A stretch of DNA of 64,000 bases from Clostridium_X cadaveris (GTDB lineage: Bacteria > Bacillota > Clostridia > Clostridiales > Clostridiaceae). Position 1 is the stretch's first letter, and every line of letters starts with the position of its first letter. The notes under the pieces are model-generated. The model was given only the letters and a program-made list of their open reading frames with translations, was not told the origin of the DNA and made no database searches. Shown here one piece after another: positions 1 through 8,895 of the stretch. Both the position numbers and the translations under genes were made by a program. The stretch lies in the NCBI RefSeq assembly GCF_039521325.1, contig NZ_BAAACD010000007.1; one strand, 5' to 3'.

Positions 1-9
1 GCATAAAGA

Positions 10-67
10 ATAGCGTAGCAGTTAAAAACTACTACGCTATAAAGTCTAACTTATTGGGGTCACATCA
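10..67. repeat. 58-bp dispersed repeat, copy 1: hairpin plus IS3-like end
   Basis: This copy aligns without gaps to 15985-16042. The left half is a hairpin (arms AGCGTAG / CTACGCT). The right half, AAAGTCTAACTTATTGGGGT followed by CACATCA, resembles the terminal inverted repeats of IS3/IS150-family elements as I remember them. No transposase lies beside it, so it is probably a solo element end or a small non-autonomous repeat. It sits downstream of a gene, as does the other copy. Confidence 0.75.
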
Positions 68-95
68 CTAACCAGGGGTTTTCTAAAACAAATAA

Positions 96-118
96 ATAGG
101 TGCTTATACCGCACCTAT
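96..118 (-). terminator. intrinsic terminator of the Csp-like protease pair
   Basis: Inverted repeat ATAGGTGC / GCACCTAT with a 7-nt loop, followed on the minus strand by a T-rich run, just past the stop codon of the downstream protease gene. Confidence 0.7.
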
Positions 119-135
119 ATTCTGGATTATATTTA

Positions 136-1881
136 TTATATATTTTCAAATAATTTATATATATTTAGTATTCCGAAACCCCATTGAGGGTTTGGATACA
201 CATCTCCTCTTCTTTCTAATGTACCTCGTGATAGGAATGTCTTCATACTTTGAGCATACATATATGGATAGTTTTTATTTACAATTCCCCATTGAAACAA
301 CAAACAACATGCCCCTGCGCCAACAGCTGCTGAAAGACTCGTCCCATTAATTATATCAACCTTATTATTAAGTCCTACAGTTGATGTATTTACTCCTCCT
401 GCTGCAAAATCTATATTGTTTATATACTGATTTCTAAAAGAAACTCCCGAATAAGCCAAGAGATTATTATTATTTTGATTATAAGCAGCTGCCGTTATAA
501 CTGCTGGAGAGTCACTTGGTATCATAATAGTTCCATAAGAGTCACTTGATGTAAATCTAGTTCCAGGTACAGTAAGACCTTTTTGAAGAATCCATGCATT
601 GTATGTAGCCCTATCTCCAAGCTTCAATGTCACCCTTATTCGCCATATACCTTCTTGTAGATTCCTTAAATAAATACGTATAAGCTCATCCCCTGTATAT
701 TCTTCTGGCAAATAATAATAAACTGATATATCCGTTAATTCAAAAGTAAAAACATATTTTTTATTCAAATTGAGGATAGCAGGAATTAATCCTGTTGTCT
801 CACCCGATGGTGAAATTATTTCTACATCTATAATGTTAGGAAGATCAACCCAAATTTCTATAAGCATATTTTTTTGATTTGGAGCAATTATAAGTTCTAT
901 GGAATCAGTATCACCTTTTTTTTCTAATAATCCTGATACATGAGAATCCTGTATTCCTTCATTCCCACTTCCGCTTACAACTACAATACCTACATTTTGA
1001 GAAATCGATTGTATAAAAGAGTCTAATATATGTTTTCCTTTATGGTTACCATTATTAGTTCCTAATGGAAGAAGTATTACTGTAGGCTTATTTTGTGTTA
1101 ATGCATAGTCTTTTGCATACTCTAATGCTGAAATTATAAATGCTACATTATATTTATTTACATTTGTCGGAAAAAAATTATTATAACTGTTAGCCTGAGC
1201 CAACTTAATTATAAGAAAATCACACTCTGGTGTCATCCCTCTGATTGTAGGATTGACACCTCTAGCTCCAACAATTCCTGCCATATTGGTACCATGGCCA
1301 TCTTTATCAATACTTGGAACTATGTCATATGGATTTAAATTGTTTTTCTTTGCTTCTATTGCTCTATTTATTTCTTCACTATTATATACTCTTCCAAAAG
1401 ATACATTTTCTCCTTTCGCAGGCTTTAAAGTTTGATCCCATAAAAATTTAATTCTAGTCTTACCATTTATATCACAAAATTCCTCATTAAGATAATCAAT
1501 TCCTGTATCAATTATAGCTACAGTTACTCCGGTTCCCTTTAAATCCAGTGGAAGATTTAGTTGAACAGAATTAACTTCGGAAGCATCTATTGCAGAAGTT
1601 TCTTGAAGCGTAAATATTTCTGGAGGTGCTACATAGTATATTATTATCCCATTACCTTCTACAGCTTTATTTATTATAGAAGCTATTATATTTGTATTTC
1701 CAATATCTTTTGTCACTGTATTTTTAATTACTGCCATAGCATAAGTTTCATTTATAATAACAAGAGTTATATCACCATTATCATAATATATCTTTTCTTC
1801 AGCTTTTCCTCCATATAAAACAGTATAAATATAATAATTTTCATCAGAAATAATTCCACTTATATCATTATTATCAGCCAT
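136..1881 (-). CDS. Csp-like S8 family serine protease (second of tandem pair)
   Basis: Subtilase of 581 residues in the family of clostridial CspA/B/C germination proteases, which act in the spore by cleaving pro-SleC. The catalytic triad is complete: Asp125 in IIDTGIDY, His196 in DGHGTNMAG and Ser515 in NGTSLSAA. There is no obvious export signal, and the first ~110 residues look like the Csp prodomain. The start overlaps the end of the upstream paralogue by 8 bases; its ribosome binding site (GGAGG) lies inside that gene, so translation is probably coupled. A germination role is inferred from the family only: many clostridia carry further Csp-like subtilases of unknown role, and no sleC is visible here. 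Confidence 0.85.
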   Translation of the reverse strand: MADNNDISGIISDENYYIYTVLYGGKAEEKIYYDNGDITLVIINETYAMAVIKNTVTKDIGNTNIIASIINKAVEGNGIIIYYVAPPEIFTLQETSAIDASEVNSVQLNLPLDLKGTGVTVAIIDTGIDYLNEEFCDINGKTRIKFLWDQTLKPAKGENVSFGRVYNSEEINRAIEAKKNNLNPYDIVPSIDKDGHGTNMAGIVGARGVNPTIRGMTPECDFLIIKLAQANSYNNFFPTNVNKYNVAFIISALEYAKDYALTQNKPTVILLPLGTNNGNHKGKHILDSFIQSISQNVGIVVVSGSGNEGIQDSHVSGLLEKKGDTDSIELIIAPNQKNMLIEIWVDLPNIIDVEIISPSGETTGLIPAILNLNKKYVFTFELTDISVYYYLPEEYTGDELIRIYLRNLQEGIWRIRVTLKLGDRATYNAWILQKGLTVPGTRFTSSDSYGTIMIPSDSPAVITAAAYNQNNNNLLAYSGVSFRNQYINNIDFAAGGVNTSTVGLNNKVDIINGTSLSAAVGAGACCLLFQWGIVNKNYPYMYAQSMKTFLSRGTLERRGDVYPNPQWGFGILNIYKLFENI

Positions 1882-3763
1882 TATTAATAATCCTCCATTT
1901 ATATTTAATATACCTTATATTAAAAAATTTTGCAGGCAGCCTAAAAAATATGCTATTTTCTCCATAGCCCTCTTCTCTATACATATTTCCATAAGTTATC
2001 TTACTTTTATCTTCTCTATATATATTATTGTTTAAATCATTGCCTCTATAATTTCCACCTACTATATTAAATATATTATACAAATCCATTTTCCCATATC
2101 CTGAGATTTCATTTGGATACTCTTCATTAGGTTCTCTTGTGGCTGCATAAATAAACAAGCTTCTCATTTTTGTAGAATAAAGAGTTAAATCATTGCCCTC
2201 AACTATACCCCATTGAAGAAGTAATGCACAACATCCAGCTACTATAGCTGTTGCAGCAGAACTTCCACTGACAGTAGAAACACTTTTTCCATCCAAGGAA
2301 GTAGTCAATATATTAGTTCCTAAAGTAGAAATATCAGGATTAATCCATTGGTTTGTATTAAATCCTTTTCCTGATTCATTAAGCTTTGCTCCAGTTAAAC
2401 TGTCATAGTAAGCTGTAGTAATAATATTTTCTGCTGTTGATGGTATTGTTAACGTATTACTTGAAATAGAATTTAAAAATTTACTTCCTTCAGGTACCAT
2501 GCCACTTCCTGGCAGCCATATATCTACTCTTCCATTAGTTATAAATAATCCTTTGAGATTAAATTTCCATATACCAGAAGTGATATCAGAGAACTCTAAT
2601 ATATATACTTGATGACCAGTTAAACTTTCAGGATCGTTGCATTGAACGGTTACTTTTGTGTTAGTCAAATAAAATTTTCTTGTTTCTGAAGAAAATATTG
2701 CTGCATTAAATTCTCCTGAATTTTCTCCTGATGGTGCAGTTATATTTAAAGACATTCGATTGGGTTTTTGAATCCATATATACAATACAAATCTTTTCAT
2801 TCCTTTTGTAAGTTGAAGCTCTGAACTATATACATCATTAACATTTTTTACAAATCCCAGTGCATGTCCTTCATAATCTCCTAAATTTCCAGTTCCAGCA
2901 ACTACAATAACTCCTGGTTTGCTTGCAGTATAAGTTAAATATCTTGATGTTATATTATATCCATCGTGACTTCCTTCCTGACCTCCTACTCCTAAGTATA
3001 TAACTAATGGTCTTTGCGATTCTTCTCCTAATCTTTTAAGATATGCTATAGCAGCCAAAACTTCTGTATTATTATATATAGGAATTGAGTTTAAGCCATT
3101 TTCTTTATTTATCTTCTTTAAAAAAGGAGATTCTAATAGCTTTACAATACAAAAATCGCAATCACTTGCTACGCCTTCGATTTCTTTATTATATCCTCTT
3201 GCTCCTATTATGCTGCTCATCTGTGTTCCATGACCTATATCATCACGGCTAGGTACTATATCGTATGGATTACCACCAGCTTTATATGATGCAATAGCTT
3301 TATTAATATCATCTTCTTTATATTCAGTTCCTATATATAAATCATTATCTCCTTTGTTTTGTACTGATTGATCCCATAATCTTACTATTCTTGTAGTATC
3401 ATCTTCTCTTATAAATTCTTGATTCAAATAATCAATCCCCGTATCAATAACTCCAACCAAAATTCCTCTTCCATTTAAATTTAAATAAGGATTATGTTTA
3501 ACTACAGCAATATTTTCTATATCTGATGGAGTTATATCTTGAAGGATATATAAACTAGGTATTTCAACAAACACAATAGAAGGAACCTCTTGTCTTAACA
3601 GATTTAATTTTTGATCTTGAACTGAAATGACAGCTAAATTATCATCTATTACAGCTCCACATGCATAATCTACTTTATCAATTTCGTTTTCAAAATCGCC
3701 TCTATATTCAACAACAAATCCAATATTATTTTCATTTAAAAATCCACTACAATTTTTGCTCAT
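1874..3763 (-). CDS. Csp-like S8 family serine protease (first of tandem pair)
   Basis: Subtilase of 629 residues, paralogous to the next gene downstream. Triad residues are visible: Asp107 (VIDTGIDY), His178 (IGHGTQMSS) and Ser502 (VSGSSAATA; the usual GTS is GSS here but the serine is kept). It is therefore not an obvious pseudoprotease like C. difficile CspC. After the catalytic domain it carries an extra tail of about 60 residues rich in Asn, Tyr, Arg and Lys that its partner lacks. It is first in a two-gene operon and overlaps the second gene by 8 bases. The substrate is unknown; spore germination or peptide degradation are both possible. Confidence 0.85.
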   Translation of the reverse strand: MSKNCSGFLNENNIGFVVEYRGDFENEIDKVDYACGAVIDDNLAVISVQDQKLNLLRQEVPSIVFVEIPSLYILQDITPSDIENIAVVKHNPYLNLNGRGILVGVIDTGIDYLNQEFIREDDTTRIVRLWDQSVQNKGDNDLYIGTEYKEDDINKAIASYKAGGNPYDIVPSRDDIGHGTQMSSIIGARGYNKEIEGVASDCDFCIVKLLESPFLKKINKENGLNSIPIYNNTEVLAAIAYLKRLGEESQRPLVIYLGVGGQEGSHDGYNITSRYLTYTASKPGVIVVAGTGNLGDYEGHALGFVKNVNDVYSSELQLTKGMKRFVLYIWIQKPNRMSLNITAPSGENSGEFNAAIFSSETRKFYLTNTKVTVQCNDPESLTGHQVYILEFSDITSGIWKFNLKGLFITNGRVDIWLPGSGMVPEGSKFLNSISSNTLTIPSTAENIITTAYYDSLTGAKLNESGKGFNTNQWINPDISTLGTNILTTSLDGKSVSTVSGSSAATAIVAGCCALLLQWGIVEGNDLTLYSTKMRSLFIYAATREPNEEYPNEISGYGKMDLYNIFNIVGGNYRGNDLNNNIYREDKSKITYGNMYREEGYGENSIFFRLPAKFFNIRYIKYKWRIINNG

Positions 3764-3854
3764 AACATATCCCTATCCTCAAATTTAAAATTACTACTAT
3801 ATAAACAATATTCAATTCAATTCAATAAAATGTTATTTAATTTTAAATTAATAA

Positions 3855-3894
3855 AATAATACCCTATGCTGAAATAAATCACACAGGGTATTAT
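3855..3894 (-). terminator. terminator of the flavinylation operon
   Basis: Inverted repeat AATAATACCCT / AGGGTATTATT, 11-bp arms, with T-rich sequence on the minus-strand 3' side, between the FMN-binding protein stop and the protease operon. Confidence 0.75.
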
Positions 3895-3925
3895 TTATAT
3901 TTAATAACAAAACTATTTTAACTAA

Positions 3926-6736
3926 TTAATCTTCATATACCATTCCTAAAAAGGCATAAGTATCTTCAGTAAAATAGACTTGTAACAACTTTGATCCAGG
4001 TTTAAATTTCACTTCATGAGGCTTAATTTCTTCCTCTTTTTCACTATACACTTTTATTTTTAAAGACTCAGTTTTATATTTCTTTGGAATTTTAACACCA
4101 TGATATACTCTCTGTCCATCCTTAAGTTTAATTGTTTTAACAATCTCATCTTTACTGTTTTGTATTACAATTTTGCTAGGTAATTCTGTTCTTTCTTTAA
4201 CCTCAATATTAAAGGTTTGTTCTTGAATTTCAGGATTATTATGCTTAATAGATATTTTAACAGTACCTGGTTTATTTAAATCTATACCAGTTTTAGGCTC
4301 AATAATAAACCCATTTTCTTTAAAAGAATCATTTCCCAAATCAAAAAATTCAATTTTTTTCTTCACATAATTTGAATCTGTAGCAGTAATCGTTAATCCA
4401 TTTAAATTAAGTTTTTCTCCTGTAAAATATTCAAGCTTACTAGGCTTAGAATCTATTCTAAAAGATTGAATTTTATCTTTATTAAATTCTACATTTACTT
4501 TAAATTCAATTCTATATCCAGAATTTCTATATAATTCATTAGTTTTATCTGATGGTTTTGCCATTTCTAATGGTTTCAAATCCACATAAAGAGTAGGTAA
4601 ATCATATGATTCCAATTTAAATTTTTCAACTGAAACCAACTCATGATTTGAATCAAATACTTTTACTTTTGTTATTTCTTTAAATTCACCTTCTTTTAAA
4701 TCAACAGTATACCTAAACTTATTTGATACAGGAACTTTATAGGAATCTCCGTCTTTTGTTTCAAGTACAATTTCAGAAATTTCTTTATATACAACTTTTC
4801 TTCTGGCTTGCAGTTCTGATGAATGTTTGCTTGTTGATTTTTTATCAGTAAAAGTTAAAACATAGTTTCTATATTTATCATAATGATTTTTGTCTTCAGG
4901 TTCAGGTATAAATATCATAGGTAAGTTGCATTCAATACCCTTATCCTTTAAATTAGCAAAAGGAACATCTTCCACATGCCCATCAAGATACGTTACTTTA
5001 ACAACAAAATCTTTTAAATTAACCTCTTCTCCATATTCTATACTAGCAAAAGGTCGTTCCTTTAAAGTGATGTTACGAATTTCTTGTGAAATTCCATCTT
5101 TTTTGAATTTAACTGAACGATTTAAAGCATCATCAATTGCATTAACAAATCCTCTTGCACTATTTGTTGCACCAGAAACCGCATCATATATTGGTTCATT
5201 TCTATCCTTATTTGCTAAAATTTCCATAATACCTTTTGTGCTACTATTTTTAATAATATGTTTCTCTATTAATTCATAACCTTCCAGTTTTTCAAATCCT
5301 TCATCATCACCATGGTTTACAAGTTTTGCTTCCAATATTTTACCATCCTTAATAGTAACCTTTGCTTCTGTTGCAGTTCTTCTCTCTCCATAACTTTCTG
5401 AGTCATATGAGTAATGTCCACGCCCTTGACCATACCAAGTACCTTCGGAATATTCCTTTCTCTCTTCTCCTTTTACTTTAGACAATGCATCTTCAACAGC
5501 GGATAAAATACCTTTAGATGTAACAGTAGCTCCTGAAACAGTATCAATGCCTGTACTATTATTTTTTACGATTTCTCCAAAAATTTCTGATACCTTTTCA
5601 TAATATATTGGTGTTTCATTATGAGAATCAACAGTAACTTTAGAAATCACCCCATTTTCTACTTTAACAGTTACTGCAATTATTCCACCATATCCCGCTG
5701 CTTTTCCATTATACTCTCCATCTGGAAGTACATATTTCGAATAATCCTGTTTTGTTGGTTCAGTAGCTTTTTTATCTTCGTTATCTTTAGGTTCCTCTAC
5801 ATTTTCTTTTGGTTCATTATTTAATTTATCATTATCCTTTTCAAATACACTACTTCCTGCAGAAGATGTACTCATATCGGATAAAATATTTTCTTTTTTA
5901 GTTGCATTATTTAAAGCTTTAGTAACTGCATTTAAAATACCTCTACTTGAATATGTGGCTCCTGAAATTGTATCTACTCCAGCAGTAGTTTGATTTTTCA
6001 AGATTTTGATTATTACACTCTTAGCTTTATTGAAAAATTCCTCATCATCATTGTGATTAATTATTTGAACATTTACTAATGTACCATTTTTTATTGTAAT
6101 TTGTACTTTCACATTTCCTTTAAAGCCTATAGCTTCACCTATGTATTTTCCATCTTCAAGTTTATATTCTCGTAAATCCATATTTTTAATATTATTAGTA
6201 TAATTTTTATCTTTTATATATCTGACATCACTATAATTTTTAAGTATACTTGATTCTTCGTTATTAGTATCTATATTAAAACCTGCTTTAGACAATGCAT
6301 CTTTAACAGCATTTTTTATACCATTAGAAGTCAACGTTGCTCCTGAAATAGCATCTACATTAGTAGAGTTTTCTTTCAAAATAGCTTCAATAATCTTGCT
6401 TCCATTCTCATAATATTTTGGTGTTTCTGAATGAGAAACTACCTCAATATTTTTAATTTTACTATTTTCTATAGTAACCTTTACCTTAATATCTCCACCA
6501 TAGCCTTTTGAAACTCCCAAATATGTACCGTCTTTTATTCCATTTAAATTTAATCCATCAATCTCTTTCTTATCTTTTTCTTTAGTAGTGGATTCTAAAA
6601 CATTTAAACTTTTTTCTGGAGTCTCTATATTTTTTTTGCTCATTAAATTATATGGATCTATTATCGCAAAACTGGTTGCTCCAATTGCACCTGTAATAAG
6701 GATACCACCTGCAATTATTTTTGATTTTTTATTCAT
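3926..6736 (-). CDS. multi-site FMN-binding domain surface protein
   Basis: Protein of 936 residues with an N-terminal membrane segment or uncleaved signal (residues 7-26). Four FMN-binding domains (PF04205 type) follow, each ending in the flavin-attachment motif SGAT: Thr134 (SGATLTS), Thr261 (SGATYSS), Thr404 (SGATVTS) and Thr524 (SGATNSA). A low-complexity Glu/Lys/Pro linker (about 285-335) separates domains 2 and 3. Residues from about 550 to the end look like Ig-like surface domains. In this family ApbE joins FMN to the Thr through a phosphoester; apbE is the first gene of this operon. It probably acts as an outer-surface chain of flavins passing electrons from the membrane. It follows the lipoprotein gene by 11 bases and has a strong ribosome binding site (AGGAGG). 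Confidence 0.85.
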   Translation of the reverse strand: MNKKSKIIAGGILITGAIGATSFAIIDPYNLMSKKNIETPEKSLNVLESTTKEKDKKEIDGLNLNGIKDGTYLGVSKGYGGDIKVKVTIENSKIKNIEVVSHSETPKYYENGSKIIEAILKENSTNVDAISGATLTSNGIKNAVKDALSKAGFNIDTNNEESSILKNYSDVRYIKDKNYTNNIKNMDLREYKLEDGKYIGEAIGFKGNVKVQITIKNGTLVNVQIINHNDDEEFFNKAKSVIIKILKNQTTAGVDTISGATYSSRGILNAVTKALNNATKKENILSDMSTSSAGSSVFEKDNDKLNNEPKENVEEPKDNEDKKATEPTKQDYSKYVLPDGEYNGKAAGYGGIIAVTVKVENGVISKVTVDSHNETPIYYEKVSEIFGEIVKNNSTGIDTVSGATVTSKGILSAVEDALSKVKGEERKEYSEGTWYGQGRGHYSYDSESYGERRTATEAKVTIKDGKILEAKLVNHGDDEGFEKLEGYELIEKHIIKNSSTKGIMEILANKDRNEPIYDAVSGATNSARGFVNAIDDALNRSVKFKKDGISQEIRNITLKERPFASIEYGEEVNLKDFVVKVTYLDGHVEDVPFANLKDKGIECNLPMIFIPEPEDKNHYDKYRNYVLTFTDKKSTSKHSSELQARRKVVYKEISEIVLETKDGDSYKVPVSNKFRYTVDLKEGEFKEITKVKVFDSNHELVSVEKFKLESYDLPTLYVDLKPLEMAKPSDKTNELYRNSGYRIEFKVNVEFNKDKIQSFRIDSKPSKLEYFTGEKLNLNGLTITATDSNYVKKKIEFFDLGNDSFKENGFIIEPKTGIDLNKPGTVKISIKHNNPEIQEQTFNIEVKERTELPSKIVIQNSKDEIVKTIKLKDGQRVYHGVKIPKKYKTESLKIKVYSEKEEEIKPHEVKFKPGSKLLQVYFTEDTYAFLGMVYED

Positions 6737-6747
6737 AAACTTTCCTC

Positions 6748-7143
6748 CTATTTAGAACTTTTTAAGGCATTTTCTACAGCTGAAATTATACCTTTAGAGC
6801 TAAAAGTAGCTCCACTTATTGAATCAACATCTGAACTTTGTTTTTCAATTATTTTAGGTATCAACTTCTTAGCTTCGTTTAAATAACTTTCATCATCTTT
6901 TGAACTAATAACATCTATTTTTTTTATTACTCCATCTTTTATTTCAAGTGATATCTTAGTTTTTCCATCAAATCCTTCTCCTTCTCCTTCAAAAATTCCA
7001 TCTTTACCAGCAGTTGAACTAACAGTTATACCTCCCTTTTCATTTTTATCATCTTTTACATTAGTACCTTTATTTAAACACCCTGAAAATGTTACTCCTA
7101 AAACAATAATTCCTATCAATAAAACAATTTTTTTATTCATCAT
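6748..7143 (-). CDS. FMN-binding domain lipoprotein
   Basis: Small lipoprotein of 131 residues. The signal peptide ends in lipobox FSGC (Cys22), a short charged linker follows, and then one FMN-binding domain with attachment motif SGATFSS (Thr113). It is the second gene of the operon, 8 bases after apbE. It is anchored outside the membrane and could relay electrons to the larger four-site protein encoded next. Translation may begin at the first or second of two adjacent ATG codons; AGGAG fits both. The family and lipidation calls are firm; the electron partner is inferred. Confidence 0.85.
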   Translation of the reverse strand: MMNKKIVLLIGIIVLGVTFSGCLNKGTNVKDDKNEKGGITVSSTAGKDGIFEGEGEGFDGKTKISLEIKDGVIKKIDVISSKDDESYLNEAKKLIPKIIEKQSSDVDSISGATFSSKGIISAVENALKSSK

Positions 7144-7151
7144 GACTCTCC

Positions 7152-8084
7152 TTAAATTTGAATATTATCAGTAAACTTTATACTACCATTCTTATTTATA
7201 AATATTCCTTCAACATCATTTATTGAATTTATAAGCTTCAATCCCTCTTCTTCACCAAGCGATAATGCTATGGTACTTAATGCATCTCCATCCATTGAAT
7301 CGTCAGATACTATAGTTACTTGAATTAAATCACTTTCAAATGGCTTCCCATCCTTTGGACTTATTATATGATGATAAATTTTATTTTCCTTTTTAAAAAA
7401 TCTCTCATATATTCCTGAAGAAACAACTGATTTTCCACATACTTTTACCACACCTAGCACTTCACCTCTATCGGAAAATGGTTTTTGAATACCAATTCTA
7501 AAATCTTCTCCATTATCTTTTTTCCCTACACATAATACATTTCCACCTAAGTTTATTATTCCGCTACTTACACCTTCAGAAACTAAATATTCCTTTATCT
7601 TATTTGCTATATATCCTTTGGCAATTCCGCCCAAATCTATTGACATTCCATTTTTTTTAAATTTAACATTATTTTTATTAACTAATATATTTTTATAGTT
7701 TACAAATTCTAGATTCTCATCAATATCTTTTTGATTAGGAATGACTTTATCTTCACTTTTAAAATTCCAAAGCTTTAAAAGCGGCTGAACACTAATGTCA
7801 AAATTTCCATTAGAAAGTTCACTATAGTATAAACTTTTATTTATTATGCTTAGAGTTTCATTATCAACATTTACTCCATTTTCCCCACTATTATTTAAAT
7901 TATAAATATCACTGCCTTCTTTAGTTTTGCTAAGAAGTTCCTCATAGTATTTACAAATATCAAAAGATTTGTTTAATATCTCGTTACCCTTGTCCAAATT
8001 ACAATATATATTAATTTCCACAATTGTATCAAAATAAAAACCTTGCATATAAAAGTTGCCATTTATAATTGATTCATGTTTCAT
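7152..8084 (-). CDS. apbE: FAD:protein FMN transferase (ApbE)
   Basis: ApbE-family flavin transferase of 310 residues: it moves FMN from FAD to Thr/Ser of FMN-binding domains, using Mg2+. Family hallmarks are visible: SIDLGGIAKGY, INLGGNVLCVG, and the metal-site stretch DSMDGDALSTIALSLG near the C-terminus. It leads the operon with its two likely substrates. Unusually, the protein starts right at the catalytic domain (YMQGFYFDTIVEI begins at about residue 12). There is no signal peptide or lipobox, although most ApbE proteins that serve extracytoplasmic substrates are exported. AGGAGAGG precedes the ATG, and I see no upstream in-frame extension that would add a signal. Confidence 0.9.
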   Translation of the reverse strand: MKHESIINGNFYMQGFYFDTIVEINIYCNLDKGNEILNKSFDICKYYEELLSKTKEGSDIYNLNNSGENGVNVDNETLSIINKSLYYSELSNGNFDISVQPLLKLWNFKSEDKVIPNQKDIDENLEFVNYKNILVNKNNVKFKKNGMSIDLGGIAKGYIANKIKEYLVSEGVSSGIINLGGNVLCVGKKDNGEDFRIGIQKPFSDRGEVLGVVKVCGKSVVSSGIYERFFKKENKIYHHIISPKDGKPFESDLIQVTIVSDDSMDGDALSTIALSLGEEEGLKLINSINDVEGIFINKNGSIKFTDNIQI

Positions 8085-8122
8085 TTAACCTCTCCTTTTA
8101 AAATAAAATTAACCTCATGTAT

Positions 8123-8137
8123 TGATAATGATTATCA
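8123..8137 (-). promoter_or_regulatory. Fur box (7-1-7) at the apbE operon promoter
   Basis: Perfect 7-1-7 palindrome TGATAAT-G-ATTATCA, matching the classic Fur core. It lies just downstream of the -10 box, so a bound repressor would block initiation. Iron-dependent repression by Fur is the expected reading; the fur gene is not in this window. Confidence 0.85.
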
Positions 8138-8142
8138 TTTTC

Positions 8143-8170
8143 ATTTTACTATTAAAAATATATTTGTCAA
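8143..8170 (-). promoter_or_regulatory. sigma-A promoter of the apbE operon
   Basis: On the minus strand, -35 TTGACA (8165-8170) and -10 TAAAAT (8143-8148) are separated by 16 bases. The Fur box overlaps the start region immediately downstream. Confidence 0.7.
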
Positions 8171-8219
8171 TATACTAAATATATAAATTAAGGTTAATCT
8201 AAGATACTTTTTTAGATTA

Positions 8220-8240
8220 AATTGTAATTAGATTACAATT
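8220..8240. promoter_or_regulatory. 9-3-9 perfect palindrome, unassigned operator
   Basis: AATTGTAAT-TAG-ATTACAATT, perfect 9-bp arms, in the gap between apbE and the phosphatase terminator. It recalls PerR/Fur-type palindromes, but the spacing does not fit the standard boxes. It sits upstream of the apbE promoter. Its regulator is unknown. Confidence 0.4.
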
Positions 8241-8287
8241 ATCGAATTTGCTCTCTTGTAAAATCAAATAATAAATTTAAAATAACT

Positions 8288-8327
8288 AAAAATGCATTGC
8301 AAAATATTTATCTTGCAATGCATTTTT
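8288..8327 (-). terminator. terminator of the phosphatase gene
   Basis: Perfect 15-bp stem (AAAAATGCATTGCAA and its complement) with a 10-nt loop, immediately downstream of the phosphatase stop. Confidence 0.85.
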
Positions 8328-8334
8328 AAAATTA

Positions 8335-8790
8335 TTATTTTTTTAATATATAGTTTAAAAGTTCTCTAGATCCTTCGCAAATCTCATCATAAGTTATATC
8401 AAAGTTACCGCTATACCAAGGATCATCAATATCTTTTTTATTATCTGTAAAATCTAAAAGTCTATATATCTTCTTTTCATTATCGCTTCCTATAATTTTC
8501 ATAATGTTTTTTATATTATACGACTCCATAGCTATTATATAATCATAATTTTTGTAGTCATCTTTTGTAATTTGAATTGCTCTTTTACCATCGCAAGAAA
8601 TACCATGTTGTTTAAGTTTCCTTTTAGCTGGAGGATAAACTGGATTCCCTATTTCCTCTCTAGAAGTTGCTGATGAAGCTATATAAAATTCATTTTCAAG
8701 TCCTTCTTTTTTAACCATATTCCTAAATACAAACTCTGCCATAGGTGATCTGCATATATTGCCGTGGCAGACAAACATAACTTTTATCAT
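8335..8790 (-). CDS. low-molecular-weight protein-tyrosine phosphatase family
   Basis: LMW-PTP fold of 151 residues. The active-site loop is VCHGNICRSP near the N-terminus (C-x5-R), and the general acid region DDPWYSG near residue 120 matches the DP motif of the family. It removes phosphate from phosphotyrosine, or possibly phosphoarginine, in the cytoplasm. I chose the internal ATG giving MIKVMFV because GGGGGAG sits 6 bases before it; an in-frame ATG 30 bases upstream has no good site. It is a single gene with its own terminator. Arsenate reductase relatives share the fold, but nothing nearby suggests that role. Confidence 0.88.
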   Translation of the reverse strand: MIKVMFVCHGNICRSPMAEFVFRNMVKKEGLENEFYIASSATSREEIGNPVYPPAKRKLKQHGISCDGKRAIQITKDDYKNYDYIIAMESYNIKNIMKIIGSDNEKKIYRLLDFTDNKKDIDDPWYSGNFDITYDEICEGSRELLNYILKK

Positions 8791-8895
8791 AAGTATCTCC
8801 CCCTTAAGTGTTTTTCTCATTATATAATAACTTATTATTTATGTATATTGAACTAAATTATAAGAATCTTATACTTTCAATACAAATTTTTATAT

